A stretch of 64,000 bases of DNA from an uncultured Flavobacteriales bacterium. GTDB taxonomy: Bacteria > Bacteroidota > Bacteroidia > Flavobacteriales_E > Vicingaceae. Position 1 is the first letter of the stretch. The number at the start of each line of letters is the position of its first letter. The notes beneath the pieces were generated by a model, which was not told the DNA's origin, searched no databases, and saw nothing but the letters and a program-made list of their open reading frames with translations. The translations under genes and the position numbers were made by a program. The stretch lies in NCBI GenBank assembly GCA_905479995.1, contig CAJQON010000040.1, forward strand, positions 32,854 to 96,853, written 5' to 3'. This document shows positions 35,201-44,394 of this stretch, piece by piece.

Positions 35201-38200
35201 TAAATTGACCATTCATTTGGAATTGAGGTTCTACAACACAATAAGAGTGGGCAGCATTTAGACCTGTAAAATAAACAGGACCAATTGAATCTACATATAC
35301 ATTTTGGTTGACATAAAATGTGTCTTGATCTACATAAGAATAGGTGATGGTATGGTTACCAGGGCCAGCTAGTGTTGGGTAAAATACAGCAGTATCTAAT
35401 CCAATTGAATCTAGAGCAGCAGGATTTCCACTAAAGCTAAATCTACCGGTTACTCCACCAAATAAACCACCTTGGTTGGCATCACCATAAATTGTGTCTG
35501 GTAAGTCTTCATAGCAATAAGTTGCAGCAAGACTATCAATAGAACCTGTATTGGCTATAACGGTAGTAGTATCCCAATAAACGTTTGTACAACCGGTTGC
35601 CGGATCGGTATAATTGTAAACAATGTTGTGGGTTCCGGCACTAGCAATTGTTGCCCAGAAATCGGTTCCAACCATACCTGCTCCAGCATAAAATCCAGAA
35701 GCATCTGGTGTTGGGTTGGTAGGAACTGGGTTGTTTTGTTCGGAATAATAACGGTCTAAACCAAACCAAGGGTTAGGAATTGCATTTACTTTAAATACTG
35801 TGGCATCGTTAGCTTTACAGCCCGATCCTTCTGCATTAGAAGTATATTCATAAGAAATAGGGTAAGTACCAGCTCCAGCAAGTGAAGGGTTTACTGTTGC
35901 AAATGTTGAGTTTACTTCGTTCCATGCAGGTGGAGAAACAGCAGAGGTCCAAACACCAATACCTTGATTGTGGTAATATTGTGCTACAAAATTAACAAGT
36001 GTTCCTTGATCATCACAAGCCGAATCTGCACTAGAAACAATGTTAACACCACCTATAGAATCTAAATAAAATGCTTGAGTAATAGCTTGTGTTGTGTTAA
36101 TTGTTCCAGTTCCGTAGGTGAAACCACAAGGGTAAGAAATTCCAAAAGGACCTGAACACATTTTAATACCATTAATAAATTGGTAGGTTACTTGTGAAAC
36201 AAATCTAAAGTTTAAGGCATGAAAACCATCTGTTAGCATAGATGGGTTAATTTGAGCAATAGAATCTCCTGTAGGGTTAGCATCAACAACTAAACCAGTG
36301 TTTCCATCTACATCAAAACCAATAACAGAAATGATATTAAAGGCATCGTCTGGATCGGCACTAACGTTTTCAAGAGCACCATCAAAACACATGGTAGGTG
36401 CTACAACCACAACTCCAGCACTGGTTACTACTGTTACCACATCTGTAAGGATGTGTCTACAACCATTCGGGTCGTCAATGTCATAACTCAATTGATGCGA
36501 ACCTGTACCTGCAATACTTGGGCTAAATACGTTAGAAGCAGAAATTACTCCAGGTCCACCAAAAGTTCCTCCCGCTTCTGAAACAGTACTCACTAATGAT
36601 ACATTGTTTGCTCCAAGGTTAATTGTTTTAGGGTTCATGTCAAATTCTACAGGAGGTAGAAAATCAGATTTATATAGTAAAAGGCTATCAGGGGTTAAAG
36701 ATCCACAAGCATTTGAAGCTTCTGCAATTAATAAAATAGAATCGGTTACACCTGCCATTTGAAGTAGTAGGGTAGAAGTATTTTGACCGGCTGTAATTAC
36801 TGGGTTTGGAGATCCGTTAAATGCAACAAATGTCCAAGTAATCACATCTTCTCCTGTAACTCCTGTGTAAGTATATGATTTTATTGTAGAATCTTGAAAA
36901 CAGTAATGTTGATCTCCAGAAAGTGTTGCAGGACCTGTTGGAAGGCCAGAACCACCAATGTTAAAGTTAACAAAACTAGAGTCTTCACATAAATTGGCAT
37001 CTCTAATTTCAATAGGGTAAAGCCCACTGCCTATTCCATACATAGAATCTGTTGCATTTTGGAAAGTAGCATTGTTAAATGAATACTGATAAGAACCAGT
37101 TCCACCTGTTCCAGTAATTACAACATGACCGTCTGCGTTTCCAGCACACGATTCATCTTGGTGTCTTTCTCCAATAACTAAAGCTGCTGGTTCAGTAATT
37201 ACAACACTAGAGTCGAAATGACAACCGTTAAAATCTTTAATAGAAACAATGTGAGTGGTAGGAGTTAAGTTGTTAAAAGTAGTGGTAGCACCATACCCAC
37301 CATTATTTATTTGATAAGTATAAGTTGGTGTTCCGTTTCCAGCTCCAGCACCTGCACCAATAGTTATAGAACCATCGGCAGCTCCGTTACAATTTACATC
37401 GGCAGAAATAATGTTAGATGAAATGATTCCTTCCCACTGTAATTCAAATCCATTTCTTTGGTCATTAATGTCTGAATGCCACGTTAATACAATGTTGGAA
37501 TTGGCGTCTCCATAAATAGGAGTATTTAGTGCGGGAACGTTATTGTTACAATATCTAATTGTTGTAGCTCCATAATCCACATCTAAGTAATCATATCCAC
37601 AACTAAATCCAGGGCCATCTTCAACATCAAAAGAAGCAAAGGTAATGGCAACATATTTTGCATCAGTAGGAGCAATGGTGTAAGAGTAATCTGCACTAGC
37701 AGTATAAACCGCATTTGGTCCACCGTCATCAAATATAGTAGCATTACAATCTGTATAGGTAGCTCCAGATGTTCCAGAACTCATGGTGTATTCACTTGCA
37801 GCAGTACCCGTTCCTTGAATATCAAAATTATAAACAGCTTCAGATGCATCATCGTTTGTAATTGTTATGTTGGCTTGTCTTAATCCTGTGGCACTAGGAT
37901 CGAAAGTAATGTCAAATGTCATAGAACTAGTTCCGCTAACAGTTTCCGAGAAGGTGTGTACAGAGGTTAGACTAAAATCAGCAGAATGTGTTCCACCTAC
38001 AACAATGTTGTTAATTGTTAAATCTTGTCCACCAGTGTTTTCTATGGTAAATGTTTTAACAATGGTACCTGCTGCTGCAGAGATACTTCCAAAATCGGTA
38101 TCATCAGAAGTGGTTGGCGTATTGTCGCCATCAACAATAGTAATGGTATTTCCTTGTACATCAATTTCACGACTTGTTAAACCATTTCCTTGTATGGTAA

Positions 38201-39005
38201 AGTTATAAGGATCTTCGTTAAGGTCATCATTTACAATAGTTACTTCAGCAAACCTAACACCTGTAGCTGCTGGTGTAAATGTTACCACAAAAGTAGTACT
38301 ACTAGATGCGCCTATTACTGCAGGAGTTGTAATAGCAGATACAACGAATTCAGCAGCATTTACTCCTGATGTTGTTACGCTAGTGATATTTAAATTTGGT
38401 CCTGAATTGGTGTTGAGTATTGTAAATGTATGAGGAACGGGAGTTCCAATTGTTGATCCTCCAAAGTCAGTATCATCTAGTGTAGAAGGAATGTTGTCTC
38501 CATCTACAATTTCAATGGTAAGCCCCCCTTGCACTTCAATTTCATTTTCTGATCCTGTTCCTTCAATGTTAAATTTATATGGGTTAGCAGAACCATTGGT
38601 GAAAACAAATAAAGTTGCAGTTTTTAAACCAGCACTGGTAGGTTTAAATCGAATAAATGCATTAGAGCTAGCAGCACCAGCTATTGGAGTTGAAGCTTCT
38701 GTGCTAACAGAAAACATTGCAGCATCAGTTCCTGTAATGGAATAACCATAAATGATGAGGTTAGGATCTATTGCATTTTTGTTGGTAATGCTATAAATAA
38801 CCGTGTTACTATCACCAACAAATACTACTCCAAAATCGGTGCTATCTGTTGCTCCAGGGGTGTTTGTTGCAGTAGAATCGATTAATAGAGGAGTTGTAGT
38901 ATTTCCTCTAATTTCAATTACTTGAGAAAACGAATTGGCGCAAAGCGCCAAGGTTAAAATTGAAAAGAGGATAGGTTTAATTAATTTTATATTTCGATAA
39001 CTCAT
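32295..39005 (-). CDS. Giant multidomain surface protein, T9SS tail truncated by in-frame stop
   Basis: The 2236-codon reading frame begins with a signal peptide (about 1-28, ending ANSFSQ). In order: three choice-of-anchor-D/ASH-like beta domains (about 30-400); a CUB-like domain (about 405-530, SCGYDYLDV); SprB-like repeats (NCNGAADGSI, ESCAGNADGH; about 530-690); a long run of Ig-like Cys-containing modules (about 690-1590); PKD-type domains (about 1590-1760); a jelly-roll/MAM-like domain (about 1770-1960); and an Omp28/thioredoxin-like domain with CLPC (about 1974-1977). The sorting domain starts NLYPNP near 2205 and is cut by TAA. Low-complexity Gly/Ala/Asn/Thr-rich sequence fits an adhesin. 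Last gene of a minus-strand series. Confidence 0.88.
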   Translation of the reverse strand: MSYRNIKLIKPILFSILTLALCANSFSQVIEIRGNTTTPLLIDSTATNTPGATDSTDFGVVFVGDSNTVIYSITNKNAIDPNLIIYGYSITGTDAAMFSVSTEASTPIAGAASSNAFIRFKPTSAGLKTATLFVFTNGSANPYKFNIEGTGSENEIEVQGGLTIEIVDGDNIPSTLDDTDFGGSTIGTPVPHTFTILNTNSGPNLNITSVTTSGVNAAEFVVSAITTPAVIGASSSTTFVVTFTPAATGVRFAEVTIVNDDLNEDPYNFTIQGNGLTSREIDVQGNTITIVDGDNTPTTSDDTDFGSISAAAGTIVKTFTIENTGGQDLTINNIVVGGTHSADFSLTSVHTFSETVSGTSSMTFDITFDPSATGLRQANITITNDDASEAVYNFDIQGTGTAASEYTMSSGTSGATYTDCNATIFDDGGPNAVYTASADYSYTIAPTDAKYVAITFASFDVEDGPGFSCGYDYLDVDYGATTIRYCNNNVPALNTPIYGDANSNIVLTWHSDINDQRNGFELQWEGIISSNIISADVNCNGAADGSITIGAGAGAGNGTPTYTYQINNGGYGATTTFNNLTPTTHIVSIKDFNGCHFDSSVVITEPAALVIGERHQDESCAGNADGHVVITGTGGTGSYQYSFNNATFQNATDSMYGIGSGLYPIEIRDANLCEDSSFVNFNIGGSGLPTGPATLSGDQHYCFQDSTIKSYTYTGVTGEDVITWTFVAFNGSPNPVITAGQNTSTLLLQMAGVTDSILLIAEASNACGSLTPDSLLLYKSDFLPPVEFDMNPKTINLGANNVSLVSTVSEAGGTFGGPGVISASNVFSPSIAGTGSHQLSYDIDDPNGCRHILTDVVTVVTSAGVVVVAPTMCFDGALENVSADPDDAFNIISVIGFDVDGNTGLVVDANPTGDSIAQINPSMLTDGFHALNFRFVSQVTYQFINGIKMCSGPFGISYPCGFTYGTGTINTTQAITQAFYLDSIGGVNIVSSADSACDDQGTLVNFVAQYYHNQGIGVWTSAVSPPAWNEVNSTFATVNPSLAGAGTYPISYEYTSNAEGSGCKANDATVFKVNAIPNPWFGLDRYYSEQNNPVPTNPTPDASGFYAGAGMVGTDFWATIASAGTHNIVYNYTDPATGCTNVYWDTTTVIANTGSIDSLAATYCYEDLPDTIYGDANQGGLFGGVTGRFSFSGNPAALDSIGLDTAVFYPTLAGPGNHTITYSYVDQDTFYVNQNVYVDSIGPVYFTGLNAAHSYCVVEPQFQMNGQFTHPSGSGDFTFDGKASSFINTGNSAFLTPDSVGTWNITYTYTSTLSGCTADSTETIVIHELPPLNFTLSSNYCSNDSNLTIVGNPRGGDFSSSAALLNVFSTLDSMLLSPSNTQIGANIVTYNYTDIYGCSNSIDSNFTLHQAPDVQIDNDTVFSDYCELTGSHPISGLINSSIATDGYFWGPGVADIDSTDGRAIFHPDTAGVGTGYVLHYYYVDGNNCYGEDSMFVQVNALPIVTISGLTPSKEYCNNHDIIGNPIQFTGAPPITSGISGLFTLDGVPASTDQVTFDPTAYPLNVLAVVPMSYTFTDNKGCINTAVDTVYVNPAAHPDFSISGICIVDTIDLTDLTVPSPDGLQFWKWTIDNDTTYSTQHAKHKFAVHGNHSFNLEITTVAGCVSDTTAVIEFGDKPTADFYWINECFDPLVPIMYFDSSSTVSLLDTLSYSWDMGDLVGTSQAKDTNYFYATPGDYIVDLVISTTFNCIDTMSKLVSVKPMITSYPYFTDFQAGPDSWTAKTFIDFDTLNNWAHSTWVKDPSPTNLSWSTSHVIDSSDYNSLERTYVSSPCFDFTTLKKPMIRFDMWRDFADIGDGAVLESSIDNGQTWQVIGSEQSTDAGINWYNQVVINNGDGPGGTVLGGQPLGWSDVVDAGWVEVRHDLDHLVGNAKVIFRVAFSTNGAGEFKGFAFDDVWIGERSKYVLVEHFTNTECLPCVITSTSLNPFITEYSKDLIDIQYHTNALTGDKLFIDYQAGPSARSFFYGASQIPQTVTDGNIINNYTGAWVADSLITRRRALTSAIFDLDLVKTTSTNSYTVDARLEINENFSNDIDVYMAVIEKQVTAAGLGGVGNTELAFNNVVKAMLPNAGGTRIAQTWVPGDTMVISQTWNTSNAVFYDAGLNDDIEIVVFIQDAVTKEVYQTATTDTSFINIALGVEDTDAAEVAKVNFNFNLYPNPTSGDLFIMFNQDLAADA

Positions 39006-39048
39006 ACTTGATAGGGTATTGATAAGGTTATATTATATGTCTTTATTT

Positions 39049-40260
39049 TTAGTTTAGCTCGCCATCTTCTTTAGCCTTTGTTAGTGTAATCATTTGATTA
39101 CCACCAACGGTATTGGTACCTAACATTATTATTTTTGTATCTGATAAGCCTATAATGTCATTGATGTTTTCATCACCTGAACCACCATATGTTTTAGTAT
39201 AAATTTCGTTACCAGATCCATTCACTTTTATTAAAAAAGCATCAAAAGCACCTTCACCATAAGAATCGGTAGAACCACCAATTAAATAGTCACCAGAGCT
39301 AGTTGTAGTAATACAATTAGCGCGATCAATACCGGTGCCACCGAAATATTTTTCAAAAATAATATTCAAATTTTGTGATTGAGCCTCTACTTTCAATAAG
39401 TAGAAGTCTGAAGATCCACTTCCGTTGCTTTCTGTTTCTCCAGTAATTAAATACCCATCAGAAAGAACCTCTACCTCATAAGCAGCATCGTTGGATGCAC
39501 CTCCAAATATTTTTGCATTTATTTTGTTTCCAACATTGTTGCTTTCAAAAATAAGTGCATCTGTTCCTCCAAAACCTCCAAGGAGTAGACTATTGGTAGA
39601 AGTTCCAACCACAACATATTCACCTAGTATTAATTTTTCTTGAAGATCATAACCGTAATCATCGTTGTCAAATCCAGATTGTTGTGCCCAGATTATAGCT
39701 CCGTTAATGTCAGTTTTTATCAATAAAATGTCTGATTTTCCAGCAGGGTTATTAACGGTAGCTTTTGTACTGTTGGCTAAAATTAAATAGTTGTTATCTG
39801 AAGTTACTATTACTTTTTCTATACTAGCACTGTCGTTGGCAAAATAACTTTGTTTCCAAATGAGTGAACCACTTTCGTTAATTTTTGAAATATGTATGGT
39901 TTGATTTCCTAAAATATCGATTTCATCGCTTCCTATTATATAACCACCGTCAAGTGAGGTAATAATGTCTTTTGCTTCTTCATTGTTTGTATTGGCATAA
40001 GTTTTAGACCATTCTTCATTACCTGATGCACTTACTTTTATTACTAAAATTAATGACTTATCAATAGAGTTAGCTGTTTTTCCAGCAAATATAAATCCAC
40101 CATCAGTTGTCGAAACAATTTCATAAGCTTCATTAATAAAAGATCCTCCATAATATTTTACAAAGGTGTCTTCTGGCTCTAAAAGATCATCGCTATCTTT
40201 TGAACACGAAATAAAAAAGAAGAGTGGTATAAATAGTAGGTATGTTATATATCTATTCAT
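39049..40260 (-). CDS. Repeat lipoprotein, probable beta-propeller
   Basis: A 403-residue lipoprotein (FFISCSKD, Cys about 19). At least six repeats of about 50-55 residues carry TxDGGYIIxG and ISKINESGSLIW/LIKTDINGAIIW cores, ending YGGSGDENINDIIGLSD. This pattern is common in Bacteroidota lipoproteins with delta-60-like propellers. It overlaps the preceding outer-membrane protein gene by 8 bases and is 43 bases from the giant surface protein gene, so the three are likely co-transcribed. Binding or scaffold role at the outer membrane is inferred. Confidence 0.82.
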   Translation of the reverse strand: MNRYITYLLFIPLFFFISCSKDSDDLLEPEDTFVKYYGGSFINEAYEIVSTTDGGFIFAGKTANSIDKSLILVIKVSASGNEEWSKTYANTNNEEAKDIITSLDGGYIIGSDEIDILGNQTIHISKINESGSLIWKQSYFANDSASIEKVIVTSDNNYLILANSTKATVNNPAGKSDILLIKTDINGAIIWAQQSGFDNDDYGYDLQEKLILGEYVVVGTSTNSLLLGGFGGTDALIFESNNVGNKINAKIFGGASNDAAYEVEVLSDGYLITGETESNGSGSSDFYLLKVEAQSQNLNIIFEKYFGGTGIDRANCITTTSSGDYLIGGSTDSYGEGAFDAFLIKVNGSGNEIYTKTYGGSGDENINDIIGLSDTKIIMLGTNTVGGNQMITLTKAKEDGELN

Positions 40261-41299
40261 GAATTTTCAGTTTTTTCGGTTTGTAGAATAATCTTTTGTA
40301 ACCAATTGATACAAACATGTTACTTACTTTAAAGTCATCATCTACATAATGGTATTCGTATAATAATTCGGAATTACTGTATCGTTCTTTTGGATTGATA
40401 GCAGAGCTTAAACTGTAAGAATAGCCAGCGTCAAGAAACCAGTAACCTTCTTTTACTTTGTACTTAACTCCTAATGATCCAATTAAACCATAATTAATTT
40501 TACTTCTCATTGAAGATACATTAATGTTTGGACCTGTAATACTTGGTTGTTCATTGTTAATAAAGGGTCTAAAAAATTCAGTTTTGGTAGAAAAGTTATA
40601 ATTCACATAACCACCCAATTTAATGGTTGGTCTAACTTTCTTTTTTCCGAAGTGATAAGAAATTGTTAATGGTACCTGAATTATATTTTGGTTTTCATTA
40701 AATTCTAGAGTAGAAGAGGTGTCTAAGTTAGTTAGGTAATTAAACTTATGCGTAATAAATAAGGCTTCAGCATGTGCGTAAAAATTGTTTTTTATTAAAT
40801 AACTAAAGTTTATTCCTACTCTTAGTCCAAAATCGGGAGCAGTATATTTTCCATCGTAAAGATCTGTATTGTATGTTCCAAATTCCTTTATTAATCCAAT
40901 TTGACTGTAATTGATACCTCCTGATACTCCAAAAGTATAAAGAGGTATTGTTCGGTATGAATTAAATAGGGTAATGAATTCTTTTGAATCTACCGCTTCA
41001 TTTGGTTTCATTTCTGGTTCAAAAGTTAACAATTCTTCCATCATTTCTTCAGCAAGAGCAACTCTATCATCAAATAAATAAACATTAATTAAAAGTTTAT
41101 AAGCGGTTACTCTATCTTCAATGGCTAAGCCACTTTTTATGCAATCTGCTATTTCTTCAGGAATTTTTTCAATAATTCCTTCATCATAATCTTTTTGCAC
41201 TTTTTTAAGAACAAGTAAGCAGTCGCTTTGAGCCAAAAGACTATTGGCACTAAAAACCAACAATAAGATGAATACGGTATTTTTAAATTTTAATTTCAT
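40253..41299 (-). CDS. Outer-membrane beta-barrel protein with periplasmic N-terminal helical region
   Basis: A 348-residue protein with a signal peptide (1-23, ending LLAQS). Residues 24-110 are helical, with a TPR-like pattern (AYKLLINVYLFDDRVALAEEMMEELL) and FxxFxxYRTIPLY. From about 118 onward alternating aromatic/hydrophobic strands (FGVSGGINYSQIGL, FGLRVGINFSYLI, YAHAEALFITHKFNY, PLTISYHFGKK) indicate an eight-strand-type barrel of the OmpA/PorT-like class. It starts 14 bases after the nSTAND gene stop. This N-terminal helix plus barrel layout is found in Bacteroidota proteins linked to the cell surface; function unknown. Confidence 0.85.
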   Translation of the reverse strand: MKLKFKNTVFILLLVFSANSLLAQSDCLLVLKKVQKDYDEGIIEKIPEEIADCIKSGLAIEDRVTAYKLLINVYLFDDRVALAEEMMEELLTFEPEMKPNEAVDSKEFITLFNSYRTIPLYTFGVSGGINYSQIGLIKEFGTYNTDLYDGKYTAPDFGLRVGINFSYLIKNNFYAHAEALFITHKFNYLTNLDTSSTLEFNENQNIIQVPLTISYHFGKKKVRPTIKLGGYVNYNFSTKTEFFRPFINNEQPSITGPNINVSSMRSKINYGLIGSLGVKYKVKEGYWFLDAGYSYSLSSAINPKERYSNSELLYEYHYVDDDFKVSNMFVSIGYKRLFYKPKKLKIHE

Positions 41300-41313
41300 A
41301 ATCTAATCACACA

Positions 41314-44300
41314 TTACTTTATTGCAGGACATGTTTTTTCATATTCTATATCCTTGGCAACAAATCGTTTCCATTCTTTTGCTGTTAAGTTTCTAGATAT
41401 AAGCGAACAAATATCTGTTGACATTTGATCTATATTTGTTGGGTACCTTTTTATTTTACTGTTCATGGTACCTGTTATAATTGTTTTATCATTATTGGTA
41501 AAGGAAATACTCGATACCCATGAGTCATGATCTTTTAGAACCAACGGAGATAAATCATAATTAGCAGTTAAAAAGACTTGAACAGTTCCGTCAAAACTAG
41601 CTGAAGCTAAAAATTTATCGTTGGAGCTATATTCTAAGTCAGTAATTCTAGCAGACTGACCAATTAAATCGTACTCTATAGATTTTGACGCCATATTATA
41701 TACACTTACTAAGCCTTGCTGATCACCAAAAGCAATGTGTTTACCATCTTTACTGTAAGTAATTTGTGTGATAGAACGGGTTTCGTTTTTGTACAATATT
41801 TTAGACGAATAATCTTTAGACTTATCCCATAAAATAATTTCACCTTTATCTGAGGCACCGGCAATGTATTTTCCGTTAGGAGATAGTGCGATAGATTTTA
41901 TACGAGATTTTGTTTTGGCTATTATGATGTTTTTCTGATCATTAATATTCCATAATCTTATAGTACTATCGGCACTTGATGATATTATGGTGTTTTCATC
42001 CATAAATTCTAGTGCCCAAACAACTGCAGTATGACCTTTTAAAACTTTTTTATTGGAGCCATTTAAATCATAAAGGATTACATTGTTTTTTTCAGTTCCA
42101 CAAGCCAACCATTTTTCATCATCACTAATTGCTAACGACCTGTTAATTTGTTTGGTATTACCTATAAGGGTTGATGTGTTAGATCCTTCTCCTTCCCACG
42201 AAAAGATATTTCCGTCAGACCCAGTAGTAATTAACTTTTTGCTTTTACTACTTGTAGCAATAGCTCTAACCGAAGATTTATGTCCTATTAAATTATTATA
42301 ATTTAACGGATTTTTTGCTTTTAGTACATCATAAAGGCCAGTATAAATATCCCCATGATGATCTTCACCTTCATATTTTTTATTGAATAGGTAAGCTTGG
42401 TAAGCTACTAAAGATTTTTGATCTAAATCTTTTTTAATTTGTTGCGATTTAACAGCCATCGATTGAGCAATGGAAAGCATCCTTAAGTTTTGTGCTTTCT
42501 TACTCGATTTATCAGCTAGTAACTTTTGAGCAAAGGCTTCATCTGCATTAATTTTGGCTAATTCAGCACTTTTTGTAGCTCTAGAAGAAGCTTCGTTGGC
42601 ACGTTGCTCATTTACTCTTGCAACGTTTAAGTTTTGCAATGCTTCTAAGGCATTTTTGTCTGCTAAGATTAAGTTTTTTTCCGATTCCTTTTGAGCTTCT
42701 ATTGCTTCTAATGCACTCTTTTCGGCTTTAGCAGCATTTTCGGCAGCAATAACAGATTGGTCTTCAGCAATTAATTTTTGCTTTTCGGCTTCAATAGTTT
42801 GTTTATCGGCTAAAACTTTTTGTTGAATAGCCCATACTAAAACTCCCATTAAGATAATAGCAGCTGTACCTAAAACAATAGCAAAAATTCTAGATCTTCT
42901 TAAAGCTTTTTTCTGAAGCTTAACTTTATTTCTTTCTTCAGCTTCGTGATCTAAAACACTGGCATCTAGAAAAGACATTGTTCGTTCAAATGCTATGTCA
43001 TGTCTAACCGCCCATGTTAATGTAGGTTTTTTTAGTTCTTTCCACTTGGTAGCTAATTGTAAATCTGGCGGACGCCATAATCCAGTTTTACCAACTTGGA
43101 ATAGTGCTGCAGATTCGGATAATTTTAGGTACATTGTTACAGCACCAGATTCTTCTTCTACCCATGCAATTAACCTATCCCATATCCGCATTAAACTTTC
43201 GTGAGAAATATCAATTACAGAATTTTCTGTAACTACTTTATCACTACTTGTTAAAAAGGATCTTCCTGTTTGTCTGAAATTTTCAAATATCTCAATAATT
43301 TGAGTGGGCTGACAAATGGCAATTTCAGCTATCTCATTTACAACTGTTGGCCTTCTTGTTCCTCTATTCTCTGTCCCTTTTTCTGTTAAGGTTTTAAATA
43401 AATTTTGGCAAATTTCTTTTCCTTCTGGAGTTAATTCATCAAATGCTTCATTGGCGTGTTCGGAAAGTGCTTTTTCCATTCTACCAATTGATTCATAATG
43501 AGGTATATCAATTATTTCTCCATCTGACTTGAACTTTGACCAATAATCCCAAGTTCTCATTAAGGCATGTTGAAGAATAGGTAATTGATCTTGGTTGTCG
43601 CCTATTTCATTTAACAATTGATTGGTTAGTCTATCCGAAATTTCCCCACCACCAACAGAAATTGGTCCTTTTATAGCATTTTGTACATCTTCTCTAGTCA
43701 TTCTAGGAATAAGGTACTGGCTATCGTTAATTAAAGCGGTTAATTCTTGAAATTGAGCACAATCTCCAATAAAATCAGATCTCATGGTAATAACCACATA
43801 TATTTTAGAGTTGGTATCTTTTACAGCATTAAGTAATAATTTTACAAAAGCTACCGATTCATTTACTGCATTTTTACTATTTGAATTCTTAAATCTAAAA
43901 AGTTCTTCAAATTGATCGACAACGACTAAAATGTTTTTGTTCTCACCAAGTCTATTGGCCATGTCAATTAAGCCATTAGAACTAGATCTTAGTATTGCCG
44001 TATTAAGGGCTAAATCTTCAGCATAAGTAGTGCTTTCTTTTGCAACTTCTCCTTGACTTTGTATAACTGATTCAGCTAAATTAGAAATTGGTCCAGATCC
44101 AGGGCGTGTGGTAATAATTTTCCAATCAGATCCTGCGCCTTGAACAAATCCACCATGTAAAATAGGTAAAACACCACAATACATTAAAGAAGATTTACCA
44201 CTTCCAGATGTTCCAACTACGGCAACAAATTTATTGTCAGATAGTTTTTCTAGAATTTCTTCACTTTGACCTTCTCTACCAAAAAACAAATGACTTTCTT

Positions 44301-44394
44301 TTGGGGTAAAGGGTCTTAATCCTGGAAAAGGATTGTATTCAGTTTGTTTCGTTAAAAACGAATCTTGACCTTTATTTAGTAAGACTGAACTCAT
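41314..44394 (-). CDS. nSTAND1 NTPase with transmembrane helix, coiled coil and WD40 propeller
   Basis: A 1026-residue signalling NTPase. N-terminal FPGLRPFTPKESHLFFGRE is the nSTAND1 hallmark; Walker A GTSGSGKSS is at 61-69, Walker B VVVDQFEELF at 157-166, and sensor-like TMRSDF at 203-208. The winged-helix signature ISHESLMRIWDRL lies at 396-408. One transmembrane helix (about 503-525) is followed by a long Ala/Glu/Lys coiled coil (about 526-660) and seven WD40 repeats (about 701-995; for example GHTAVVWALEF and DSTIRLW). STAND proteins switch on ligand-driven oligomerisation. The ATG overlaps the stop of the upstream TIR-like gene by 4 bases, so the pair is coupled. The trigger is unknown. 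Confidence 0.92.
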   Translation of the reverse strand: MSSVLLNKGQDSFLTKQTEYNPFPGLRPFTPKESHLFFGREGQSEEILEKLSDNKFVAVVGTSGSGKSSLMYCGVLPILHGGFVQGAGSDWKIITTRPGSGPISNLAESVIQSQGEVAKESTTYAEDLALNTAILRSSSNGLIDMANRLGENKNILVVVDQFEELFRFKNSNSKNAVNESVAFVKLLLNAVKDTNSKIYVVITMRSDFIGDCAQFQELTALINDSQYLIPRMTREDVQNAIKGPISVGGGEISDRLTNQLLNEIGDNQDQLPILQHALMRTWDYWSKFKSDGEIIDIPHYESIGRMEKALSEHANEAFDELTPEGKEICQNLFKTLTEKGTENRGTRRPTVVNEIAEIAICQPTQIIEIFENFRQTGRSFLTSSDKVVTENSVIDISHESLMRIWDRLIAWVEEESGAVTMYLKLSESAALFQVGKTGLWRPPDLQLATKWKELKKPTLTWAVRHDIAFERTMSFLDASVLDHEAEERNKVKLQKKALRRSRIFAIVLGTAAIILMGVLVWAIQQKVLADKQTIEAEKQKLIAEDQSVIAAENAAKAEKSALEAIEAQKESEKNLILADKNALEALQNLNVARVNEQRANEASSRATKSAELAKINADEAFAQKLLADKSSKKAQNLRMLSIAQSMAVKSQQIKKDLDQKSLVAYQAYLFNKKYEGEDHHGDIYTGLYDVLKAKNPLNYNNLIGHKSSVRAIATSSKSKKLITTGSDGNIFSWEGEGSNTSTLIGNTKQINRSLAISDDEKWLACGTEKNNVILYDLNGSNKKVLKGHTAVVWALEFMDENTIISSSADSTIRLWNINDQKNIIIAKTKSRIKSIALSPNGKYIAGASDKGEIILWDKSKDYSSKILYKNETRSITQITYSKDGKHIAFGDQQGLVSVYNMASKSIEYDLIGQSARITDLEYSSNDKFLASASFDGTVQVFLTANYDLSPLVLKDHDSWVSSISFTNNDKTIITGTMNSKIKRYPTNIDQMSTDICSLISRNLTAKEWKRFVAKDIEYEKTCPAIK

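Noticed and set aside
37867..38208. 113-codon ORF antisense to the giant surface protein
   Set aside because: Shadow frame opposite repetitive Thr/Asp/Gly-rich modules; no homology features.
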